NCBI GenBank assembly: GCA_013360985.1
Contig: JABWAM010000038.1
Span: 1-13,574 of the forward strand
Direction of reading: 5' to 3'
DNA from: Verrucomicrobiia bacterium
Lineage (GTDB): Bacteria; Verrucomicrobiota; Verrucomicrobiia; JABWAM01
DNA length: 13,574 bases
Shown in pieces: positions 1 through 6,171 of the stretch (positions within the stretch are counted from its first letter, which is position 1; each line of letters starts with the position of its first letter). The notes beneath the pieces are model-generated. The model did not search any database. It worked only from the letters and a program-made list of their open reading frames with translations, and was not told the DNA's origin. A program made the translations under genes and the position numbers.

Positions 1-1
1 C

Positions 2-64
2 TTCTATTCCTATTACACGCCGGACCTCGCTCGGGCGCTTGCGCGTCGCCCGTCTTTTCGTTAA
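2..64 (+). CDS. Possible C-terminal end of an upstream gene (partial)
   Basis: Frame 2 is open from the window edge to a TAA at 62-64 and would encode 20 residues ending in PDLARALARRPSFR. The stop lies 9 bp before the next ATG, a spacing typical of a gene end. The piece is too short to recognise, and the codon pattern is only mildly supportive. It could equally be non-coding upstream DNA. No function is assigned. Confidence 0.3.
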   Translation, partial: FYSYYTPDLARALARRPSFR

Positions 65-66
65 AA
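39..66 (+). promoter_or_regulatory. Weak candidate sigma70-like promoter before the TPR gene
   Basis: TTGCGC (39-44), a 16-bp spacer and TTAAAA (61-66) resemble -35 and -10 boxes. Each matches the consensus at only about three of six bases. If real, transcription would start at or next to the ATG at 74. It lies inside the possible upstream coding tail and is listed mainly because its geometry matches the better promoters in this window. Confidence 0.22.
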
Positions 67-73
67 ACGCATT

Positions 74-3000
74 ATGGAATTTTCCCGTGGCATTCGGGTG
101 GCCTTTGCGGTTCTGGCTTTGACGGGACGCCTCGCTTGGGGGCAGGGGGCGGACGACATGGCGAATTCCCTGCTGATCCAAGCGGAGGAGGCGCTGACCA
201 ATAACGATCACAAGAAGGCGATCGGGCTCTACGAGAATCTCATTGCGAACTTCAAGAGCTTTCAGGGCATTTGGACGGCCAAATACAATCTGGGCTACGC
301 GTGCTACGTCAGCGGAGACTACCCTCGAGCGACGGAGGTTCTGCGCGAGTTGGCCGATGGGAAGCGGAACCCCGACGTCGCGATGAGGGAACAGGCGTTC
401 GCGCTGCTCGGAATGGTGTTTTCCTCGCAAGGCGCCGCGCTCGACAAGGAGGGGGAACGCGTGGCTGCCTTCGAGAAAGCCGTCGGCGTTTACGACGACT
501 ACCTCAAGGAGTTTCCCCAAGGCAAGATGCGCGCCGATGCGCTCTATGGGAAGGCCGCCGCTCAACTCCAAGGCGGCAAACCCGACGACGCGGAGAAAAC
601 TTTGGGGATCTTCTTCGGCGAATTCAAGCAGTCCGCCTTGGCTGCCGACGCCCTTTATCTCATGGCGCGCGTCTCCAGCGCGCAAGCGCGCATCGCGCGC
701 GAGCGAAACCGCGACGCCGACGCGAAGCGCAAGGTGGCGGATGCTCGCCGCCTTTTCGATCAGGTCAGCGCCCAAGCCAAAGACCTTGCGCTGGCCAACC
801 AGGCCTTCTACTCGGCGGGCGATTGTCTCCTCGCCGCGGGCGCCTATCGCGACGCGCTCGGCTATTTTCGCAAGGTGCGTCCGGTCGCGGCCTTGGAGCA
901 GCAGGCGGCCCAGGCCGTGGAGCAGGCGCGCCACGCTTACACCTCGGCGATTCGCGGCAGCGACAAAGCGCGCCAATCCGAGGCCAGGAAACAGCTCGAC
1001 AGCGCGATCCGTCGGGCGGCCGATGTGCGGGAGAGCGGCGGACTTTATCTCGCAGCCCAGCAGCAGATCGCGCGTTGCCTTTACGAACTCAAAAAATTCG
1101 ATGAGGTGCTGGTGCTGAATCGGCACTGCCTGCCGCATTTTACGCCGGATCAGAAGAAGCGGGCGCAATACTTAGGGATCAAGGCGCGCATCGAAAAGAA
1201 GGATCTGGATGGAGCGCTCAAGGCTTACGCGGACTTCAAGGTCGCCTATCCCGGAGATCAGATCGGCGAAGACTTGCCGGTTTCTTTCACCGAGAGTTTT
1301 CTCCGGTCGGGCAAGTATGCCGAAGCCTTAAAATTGGCCGACGAATATGAGGCAACCTTCCCGAAAGGGGCGTTCCTCGAGCAAATCTATTTCCTCGCCG
1401 CCAGCGCAGCCAGCCAGTCGGGAGACACCGCGGAGGCCGACCGCCGCAACAAGAAGTTCAGCGAGAAGTTCCCGAAAAGCTCCATGGCCGGAGCGGCGAT
1501 TTTCAATAAAGCCTACACGAGCTATCAGAAGAAAGAGTACGCCGCCGCGATTCCCGAGTTCCGTTCCTACATTGAAAAGTTTCCGCAGACCGAGGCTGCG
1601 GAAAACGCCGCGTTCTTCATCGGCGTTTCGCTCTTTGAATCGAAAAAGACCGATGACGCGATCAAGGAACTGCAGGCCTTCGAGAAGAAGTATCCGAAAA
1701 GCAAGCTCCTGCCGAACGCGCTTTACCAGCTTGCCAAGGCGTTCGAGGAGAAGAGGGAGATGGAGGCCGCCCTCAAAATTCACGCGCGCATCGTGAAGGA
1801 GTTCCCCGAGGAGGCCGTTGCGCCCTATTCCCAGATGGCCATCGCCGTCATTCATCTCGCCGCCGGACCGAAGAGCTATCCTGCGGCGCGGCGCGCCTGC
1901 GAGCAGTTCCTCCAGCTTTTCGCCTCGCACGCGCTCGCGCCCAACGCGGCGTTTTATCGCGCGGAAATTTTTCGCAATCTGAATCAGCCGGATGAAGCCG
2001 AGGCCGCTTACCGCGAGGTCACTTCGAAATTCCCCGAGTCGGAGATGGCGCCTCAAGCGCAGAACGCCTTGGGAGAGATGTTTTTTCAGCGCGCCGCGCG
2101 AATGGCCGCGCGTCCGGAGAAGCTCGCTCCCGAGAAGCAGGCTGAATACAAGGACCTGATCGGCAAAGCCTCGCAGATCTTCGAAGAGATCCTCACGCGT
2201 TCTCCGGGGAGTCCGGCCGCCGACAAAGCGCTCTCGCAACTCAGCGCGATCTGGATGGCCCGGGTCAACGCGGGATTCGCGAAAAAGGAGGAGGCGCGCG
2301 AGTACTTCGGAAAACTCGGCGCGAAAGACGCCGCCCTCGCGCCGAAGGCCGCGTTCGCCCTCGGCGGATTGATGAGCCTCCTCGGGGACCGCGAAGCCGC
2401 CATCGCCGTGTTGGGCGAGGCCTTCGACAAGGCGGGGGAGACCTCTCTTCCCAATGCCGGCTATCGCCAATATCGCAGCGCGCTCCTCGATGCGAAGCAA
2501 TACGACCGCGCGATCAAGGTTTCCGAAAGACAGCTTGAAGAGAAGCGGCAGGCCAACGATGAGCAGGGAATCGCGGAAGCGCTTCTTGGGCTCGGGCAGG
2601 CGTACTTCGACAAAGGCGATCTGCAAGCTGCGGCGAAAAACTTCGAGGAGGTGGTTTCGAAGTATGCGTGGTACGACGGCGCGGCGCCCGAGGCCGAGTT
2701 TTATCAAGTTTGGATCGAGGAGAAGCGTAAAAACTGGGATGAAGCCATCAAGCGGTACACGGCCCTTCAGGCCAAGGTTCGCGACACTGAGCTCAAGGTG
2801 AAGATTTTTATGCGCTTGGGCTACACATGGCAGGGGAAGGCCGAGGCGGAAGTCCAGCCGAAGTCCAAGGAGGAATGCTACAAGCAAGCGATCGGTTTTT
2901 TCCTCCGCATCGGGTTGACCTACCAGACGTTGCCCGACTTGGCGAGCGAGGGGCTTTACCGCGGCGGCGCCGCCTATGAAGCCATGGCTGCAATTCCCGG

Positions 3001-3148
3001 CGCGGAGGCTCGATTGCGCGCGGAATCCCTCCAGAACGCCATGAAATTTTACAAGCGCGGGCTCGAGGAGCATCCCCGGAGCGAATGGGCGGCGAAGAGC
3101 AAGGAACGCCTGGCGGCGCTCGGAACGCCCGCGTCCCAGAAAAAATAA
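74..3148 (+). CDS. Secreted tetratricopeptide-repeat solenoid protein, 1024 aa
   Basis: The N-terminus is a signal peptide: basic residues (R5, R8), a hydrophobic stretch (V9-W22) and probable cleavage after LAWG at residue 23, with no lipobox cysteine. Almost the whole mature chain is helical repeats of TPR type, with recurring patterns such as ALY-LAKAFEEK, A---YE-LI--FP and AAKNFEEVVSKY. The repeats resemble those of the BamD and YbgF/CpoB families, in which short TPR proteins act as periplasmic or outer-membrane scaffolds. This protein is much longer than those, so only the fold is assigned, not the role. There are no catalytic motifs and no transmembrane segment after the signal. The ATG at 74 is chosen because the signal peptide begins there; no SD precedes it. 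The next two genes also encode exported proteins, which suggests a shared envelope function. Partners are unknown. Confidence 0.88.
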   Translation: MEFSRGIRVAFAVLALTGRLAWGQGADDMANSLLIQAEEALTNNDHKKAIGLYENLIANFKSFQGIWTAKYNLGYACYVSGDYPRATEVLRELADGKRNPDVAMREQAFALLGMVFSSQGAALDKEGERVAAFEKAVGVYDDYLKEFPQGKMRADALYGKAAAQLQGGKPDDAEKTLGIFFGEFKQSALAADALYLMARVSSAQARIARERNRDADAKRKVADARRLFDQVSAQAKDLALANQAFYSAGDCLLAAGAYRDALGYFRKVRPVAALEQQAAQAVEQARHAYTSAIRGSDKARQSEARKQLDSAIRRAADVRESGGLYLAAQQQIARCLYELKKFDEVLVLNRHCLPHFTPDQKKRAQYLGIKARIEKKDLDGALKAYADFKVAYPGDQIGEDLPVSFTESFLRSGKYAEALKLADEYEATFPKGAFLEQIYFLAASAASQSGDTAEADRRNKKFSEKFPKSSMAGAAIFNKAYTSYQKKEYAAAIPEFRSYIEKFPQTEAAENAAFFIGVSLFESKKTDDAIKELQAFEKKYPKSKLLPNALYQLAKAFEEKREMEAALKIHARIVKEFPEEAVAPYSQMAIAVIHLAAGPKSYPAARRACEQFLQLFASHALAPNAAFYRAEIFRNLNQPDEAEAAYREVTSKFPESEMAPQAQNALGEMFFQRAARMAARPEKLAPEKQAEYKDLIGKASQIFEEILTRSPGSPAADKALSQLSAIWMARVNAGFAKKEEAREYFGKLGAKDAALAPKAAFALGGLMSLLGDREAAIAVLGEAFDKAGETSLPNAGYRQYRSALLDAKQYDRAIKVSERQLEEKRQANDEQGIAEALLGLGQAYFDKGDLQAAAKNFEEVVSKYAWYDGAAPEAEFYQVWIEEKRKNWDEAIKRYTALQAKVRDTELKVKIFMRLGYTWQGKAEAEVQPKSKEECYKQAIGFFLRIGLTYQTLPDLASEGLYRGGAAYEAMAAIPGAEARLRAESLQNAMKFYKRGLEEHPRSEWAAKSKERLAALGTPASQKK

Positions 3149-3173
3149 ACGTCAGGTATGGATTGACGTTTTT
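3147..3173 (+). terminator. Candidate intrinsic terminator after the TPR gene
   Basis: AAACGTCA (3147-3154) pairs perfectly with TGACGTTT (3164-3171) around a 9-nt loop, and a run of five T (3169-3173) overlaps and follows the 3' arm. The stem is 8 bp with only three G-C pairs, so it would be a weak terminator. It starts in the TAA stop of the TPR gene. The 3' arm also holds the -35-like TTGACG of a possible promoter for the next gene. Confidence 0.4.
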
Positions 3174-3192
3174 CCGCGTTTCATGCTACCAC
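3163..3192 (+). promoter_or_regulatory. Candidate promoter for the proline-rich lipoprotein gene
   Basis: TTGACG (3163-3168) matches the -35 consensus at five of six bases. An 18-bp spacer leads to TACCAC (3187-3192), a poor -10 box. The ATG at 3204 lies 11 bp after the -10, so the leader would be only a few bases long. The -35 is the convincing half. The box also forms part of the terminator stem just upstream. Confidence 0.33.
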
Positions 3193-3203
3193 AGCCTTCC
3201 CCT

Positions 3204-3758
3204 ATGAATGCCTATTCTCGTCTTTTCCGCATTCTGTCGGTCGCCCTCGGTTTCGTCCTTGCGGGCTGCGGAACCGTTGAAGCCCCGAAGACCTATATTT
3301 CGGAAGACAATCTGGCGAGCAGCAAGGAGGAGGCCATGGCGCTCGCCGAAAGGCTCCCCTCCGCCGAAGAGGTTGCCGCTCCAACCGTCAGAGAGGAAGC
3401 CTCGAAGGAAGCCTCGAGACCCGTTGCCCGCTCTTCTGAGACCGCAGTTCTCCGCCAGGAACGTCCCTCCCCACCGTCCGCCGCGCCGCGAGAAACCTCG
3501 CCGTCGCCGCCATACTCGCCACCGCCCTCGTCTCCGGCGCCCTCCTTCGAGGGGACCGTCGTGCTGCTCAATCTTCAAAAAGGCTTTGTGATCGTGGAAT
3601 TTTCGGATGGAAAAATTCCTCCTCCTCGTTCCGAGTTGGGGGTTTATCGCGGAGGGACCTTCGTCGGCAGCGTCCGCATCACCCCGCCGATCAAATCGCC
3701 GCATGCTTCCGCGGACATCATCAACGGCAGCCTTCGCCGGGGCGATCAGGTTCGCTAG
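3204..3758 (+). CDS. Lipoprotein with Pro-rich linker and compact C-terminal domain, 184 aa
   Basis: The N-terminus is a lipoprotein signal: basic R6 and R9, a hydrophobic core, and lipobox L19-A20-G21-C22, so the mature protein should be lipid-anchored at Cys22. A charged segment follows, then a Pro/Ser-rich flexible linker (about residues 80-113). The C-terminal 71 residues (114-184) look like a small beta-rich domain with the phrases GFVIVEF, LGVYRGG, VGSVRI, ADIINGSLRRGDQV. I have the impression that similar VYR-G--VG-V---ADI--G---GD-V domains occur in verrucomicrobial lipoproteins, but no function is known to me. ATG 3204 is preferred over ATG 3183 because it gives a normal signal peptide and because 3183 would lie within the promoter spacer. 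The gene ends 45 bp before the coiled-coil/TPR gene and is probably cotranscribed with it. Confidence 0.8.
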   Translation: MNAYSRLFRILSVALGFVLAGCGTVEAPKTYISEDNLASSKEEAMALAERLPSAEEVAAPTVREEASKEASRPVARSSETAVLRQERPSPPSAAPRETSPSPPYSPPPSSPAPSFEGTVVLLNLQKGFVIVEFSDGKIPPPRSELGVYRGGTFVGSVRITPPIKSPHASADIINGSLRRGDQVR

Positions 3759-3803
3759 GCCGCCGCCGCGCGACTCGCTTTTTCGAACTTAGCCCACGTT
3801 TCC

Positions 3804-5501
3804 ATGCGCTTCTTGCCTCTGTTTGCTTCCGCATTGTTCCTTACCGTCGCCATGCCCGAGGTCCGCGCGGAAACTGCGGACGACTTTCTCAAGGCCTACT
3901 TCCTCGTGCAGGACGGAGACGCCGCCGAGAAGGGGGGCGACAGCGCGAAGGCTTCGGAAAAGTATGCCGCCGCCCTTAAGATTCTTCGCGAAATCAAGAA
4001 GGCCAATCCCGATTGGAATCCGAACATTATCGCCTATCGCACCAAGTACTGCGCCGAACGCATTGTCAAAGCCGGCGGACGGGTCGAGCCCGAGGAAGGG
4101 GGAGGCGTTTCCGCGCATCCTTCCGCCGCCGCGCCGACGCCGACGGTTGAGATTTCAACGCCGGTAAACACCGTGCCGACCGGCGTGAAGCCCGCGTCAC
4201 CCGAGGAGGCGGCGGCGCCGTCGCGCTCTTCGGATCGGATTGCGGAACTGGAAAAGGAGTTGGGTCGGGCGCGGCAGGAGATCGGCAAGCTTCAGAGGGA
4301 AAAGGGTGATCTCGAAACTCGTTTGCGCAAGGCGGAGGAAGATCTCCGAGTCAGCAGCGCCGGCGCGGATGAGCGAATGCAAAGCTTGATCAAGGAGAAC
4401 GACGCGCTCAAGCAGCGTCTCGCCGACGCCGAGTCGCGTCTCAAGGGGGTCGGATCGAGTGCCGACGACATCGCCGCCGTCCGGTCCGATCTCGGCAAGG
4501 CCCAAGAGGCGATCGACAAACTCCGCCAGGAGAACGAGCAACTCAAGACCGCGAATGCCGCGCTCAAGAGCGAGCTCGAGGATGTCCGCGGTCAACTCCG
4601 CACCGCCACGGCCGGCCCCGCTTCGAACATCGCCCCCGAGGTTCTCCAGACCCTGCAAAAGGAGAACGCCCTTTTGCGCGCCATCGTGGATCGCCAGTAT
4701 CAAGAGGACTCCCGCCGCATGCAGGCGCGCGACACGCTCGCGAAGGAGCTCGAGGAGATGGGAAATCGCGCCGACGCGATTCGCCAACAGATCAAGGTGC
4801 TTGCCACGCCACTCTCGCCGCTCTCCGAAGATGAGCGCGCGTTGCTGAAGACCCCCGCCGCGATTCCGCGCGAGGATCCCACCCGTCTCAGCGGCACGCT
4901 GACTTCGAAAAAAAGTTCGGGGAGCGACGCGGCGCCGAAGCTGAGCGCGGACAATACGGTGTTGGCGAGCGACGCCAAGCGCCTCTTTGCCAAGGGCGAT
5001 CTCGACGGCGCCGCCGAGAAGTATGAAGCCATCCTGAAGACGGAGCCGAATAGCGTGTTCGCCCTTTCCAACCTCGGCGTGATCCGGTTTCGCCAAGAAC
5101 GCGTGGAAGACGCCGAAAAAGCCCTGCAGGGCGCGCTCGCCGCGGATCCTCAGGACGCCTTTTCTCTCTCCGTGCTGGGAATCGTCCACTATCGGCAGGG
5201 GCGCTTTGACGACGCGGTGAGCGTGTTGACGCGCGCGATTTCGCTGAATCCGAACAATCACGAGACGCACAACTACCTCGGGATCACGTACAGTCAGAAA
5301 GGTTATCAGGAGGCCGCGGAGAAGGAGTTGCTCAAGGCGATCGAGATCAAGCCCGACTACGCCGACGCGCACTTCAATCTCGCCGTGGTTTACGCATCGC
5401 AAAATCCGCCTTCCGCCGAGCTCGCGCGGAAGCACTACCGCCGCGCGATCGACCTCGGGATGCCGAAAGACTCCGAACTCGAGAAGCTCCTTGCCAAGTA
5501 G
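3804..5501 (+). CDS. Exported coiled-coil and TPR protein, 565 aa
   Basis: A signal peptide covers residues 1-22 with cleavage after VRA. A helical segment follows (about 24-75), then a Pro/Ala-rich linker (about 95-140). A long heptad-rich coiled coil runs from about 144 to 272 (phrases such as RIAELEKELGRARQEIGKL and LRQENEQLKTANAALK). After a second helical stretch and a low-complexity linker, at least four TPR units run from about 389 to 560 (AAEKYEAILKTEPNS, AEKALQGALAADPQD, AVSVLTRAISLNPNN, AEKELLKAIEIKPDY). The design, an oligomerising coil plus a protein-binding TPR tail, suggests an envelope scaffold; this is inference. E. coli CpoB/YbgF also has an N-terminal coil and a C-terminal TPR but is less than half this length. 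The upstream gap is 45 bp without a clear promoter, consistent with cotranscription with the lipoprotein gene. Confidence 0.85.
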   Translation: MRFLPLFASALFLTVAMPEVRAETADDFLKAYFLVQDGDAAEKGGDSAKASEKYAAALKILREIKKANPDWNPNIIAYRTKYCAERIVKAGGRVEPEEGGGVSAHPSAAAPTPTVEISTPVNTVPTGVKPASPEEAAAPSRSSDRIAELEKELGRARQEIGKLQREKGDLETRLRKAEEDLRVSSAGADERMQSLIKENDALKQRLADAESRLKGVGSSADDIAAVRSDLGKAQEAIDKLRQENEQLKTANAALKSELEDVRGQLRTATAGPASNIAPEVLQTLQKENALLRAIVDRQYQEDSRRMQARDTLAKELEEMGNRADAIRQQIKVLATPLSPLSEDERALLKTPAAIPREDPTRLSGTLTSKKSSGSDAAPKLSADNTVLASDAKRLFAKGDLDGAAEKYEAILKTEPNSVFALSNLGVIRFRQERVEDAEKALQGALAADPQDAFSLSVLGIVHYRQGRFDDAVSVLTRAISLNPNNHETHNYLGITYSQKGYQEAAEKELLKAIEIKPDYADAHFNLAVVYASQNPPSAELARKHYRRAIDLGMPKDSELEKLLAK

Positions 5502-5534
5502 CCTCCGTCGAAGCGTGAAGTCCTCCCGCGCGAT

Positions 5535-5562
5535 TTGACAGCGTCTTTCCACCGGGTAGATT
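5535..5562 (+). promoter_or_regulatory. Promoter of the feo operon, predicted leaderless
   Basis: A perfect -35 box TTGACA (5535-5540), a 16-bp spacer and TAGATT (5557-5562) form the best promoter in the window. The ATG of the first feo gene (5568) begins 5 bp after the -10 box, where transcription normally starts, so the mRNA should have no leader. No AT-rich palindrome resembling a Fur box is visible in the 66 bp between the upstream stop and the ATG. Confidence 0.7.
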
Positions 5563-5567
5563 CTCGC

Positions 5568-5915
5568 ATGCGCACGGCTCTCGCATCGCTCGTTCGGGGA
5601 GGGCGCGCCTTGTTCTCGCGCAGGAAAGGTTCGCCTTGCCGCGCGCATCGCGGCGAAAAAGCCTGCAAATGTCCCGTCTGCGTCGGCGGATTGTTCGCCT
5701 TGGTCGGTTTGCCTTGCGGAGTTTGTTGCGTCGTCAAATCCATCGAGTTGACCCACGAGAAGGCCGAGGACCTGCGTCGCGTCGGCATCCGCGAAGGATG
5801 CCGGATTTCGCTCCTCGGCGCCGGCGACCCCGTGGTGGTCCAGGTCCATAACTCTCGCATCGCCATCAGCCGACGTTTGGCCGGCGCCGTCAGGGTTCGC
5901 GCCGCGTCTCACTGA
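5568..5915 (+). CDS. Cysteine-rich FeoA-like protein, 115 aa
   Basis: Residues about 43-111 read as an FeoA domain: the opening FALVGLPCG, then VVKSIE, the hallmark DLRRVGIREGCRI and the closing strands VVVQVHNSRIAISRRLAGAVRV. FeoA proteins are small SH3-like cytoplasmic partners of FeoB. Unusually, there is a basic 40-residue N-terminal extension and eight cysteines in all: C24, C33, C35, C38, C50, C53, C54, C78. C33-x-C-x2-C38 and C50-x2-C-C54 look like metal- or cluster-binding pairs; H27 and H63 are also available. Metal binding or redox sensing is inference. ATG 5568 is chosen over an in-frame TTG at 5535 because that TTG is part of the -35 box. The gene heads the operon and ends 19 bp before the standard feoA. 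Confidence 0.72.
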   Translation: MRTALASLVRGGRALFSRRKGSPCRAHRGEKACKCPVCVGGLFALVGLPCGVCCVVKSIELTHEKAEDLRRVGIREGCRISLLGAGDPVVVQVHNSRIAISRRLAGAVRVRAASH

Positions 5916-5922
5916 GACGCGG
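5902..5922 (+). promoter_or_regulatory. Perfect 9-bp hairpin across the first feo gene's stop codon
   Basis: CCGCGTCTC (5902-5910) pairs without mismatch with GAGACGCGG (5914-5922) around the three-base loop ACT; seven of nine pairs are G-C. The TGA stop (5913-5915) spans the loop-stem border. No T-run follows, so it is not a standard intrinsic terminator. It ends 12 nt before the ATG of the second feoA. It could tune feoA translation, set an mRNA processing point, or couple the two genes through ribosome unwinding. Confidence 0.5.
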
Positions 5923-5934
5923 ACGCTTCGGCTG

Positions 5935-6171
5935 ATGCAAACGCTCGCTGAGTTGGAGATCGGCGCCGAGGCCTATGTCTCCCGACTCGACGCTCCCCCT
6001 CCGGATGCGCAACGCCTGATGGAGATGGGGTTGACAGCAGGGGCGAAAGTTCGCGTGATGCGCCAAGCGCCGCTCGGCGATCCTCTCGAGGTGGCCGTGC
6101 GCGGATGTCGCCTGAGCATTCGTCGCGCCGACGCGCAAGCCGTGATTTTGTCCGGCGACGACCATGTCTGA
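5935..6171 (+). CDS. feoA: FeoA, ferrous iron transport accessory protein, 78 aa
   Basis: This is a full-length, standard FeoA: the opening TLAELEIGAEAYV, the hallmark LMEMGLTAGAKVRVM, then QAPLGDPLEVAVRG and the final strand CRLSIRRADAQAVIL. Length and motif order are those of the family, a small SH3-like protein that acts with the FeoB Fe2+ transporter on the cytoplasmic side. It has a single cysteine, unlike the eight in the preceding gene. Its end overlaps the feoB start by 8 bp (6164-6171), so the two are translationally linked. No SD precedes the ATG, which lies 12 nt after the hairpin at 5902-5922. Confidence 0.93.
   Translation: MQTLAELEIGAEAYVSRLDAPPPDAQRLMEMGLTAGAKVRVMRQAPLGDPLEVAVRGCRLSIRRADAQAVILSGDDHV

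Noticed and set aside
1328..3073. Long minus-strand open frame (581 codons) opposite the TPR gene
   Set aside because: It lies wholly inside a well-supported gene, has no recognisable domain and is rich in Arg, Leu and Gly as expected from the complement of GC-rich codons.
3487..3545. Repetitive CCGCC/CCTCG tract as a repeat array
   Set aside because: It encodes the Pro/Ser-rich linker of the lipoprotein and has no regular unit.
5535..5567. TTG start adding 11 residues to the first feo protein
   Set aside because: The TTG is the first three bases of the TTGACA -35 box, and the extension is unrelated to the family.
4197..5912. Minus-strand open frame of 571 codons opposite the coil/TPR and first feo genes
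   Set aside because: It spans two real genes and the feo promoter and shows no family motif; a GC-rich antisense artefact.
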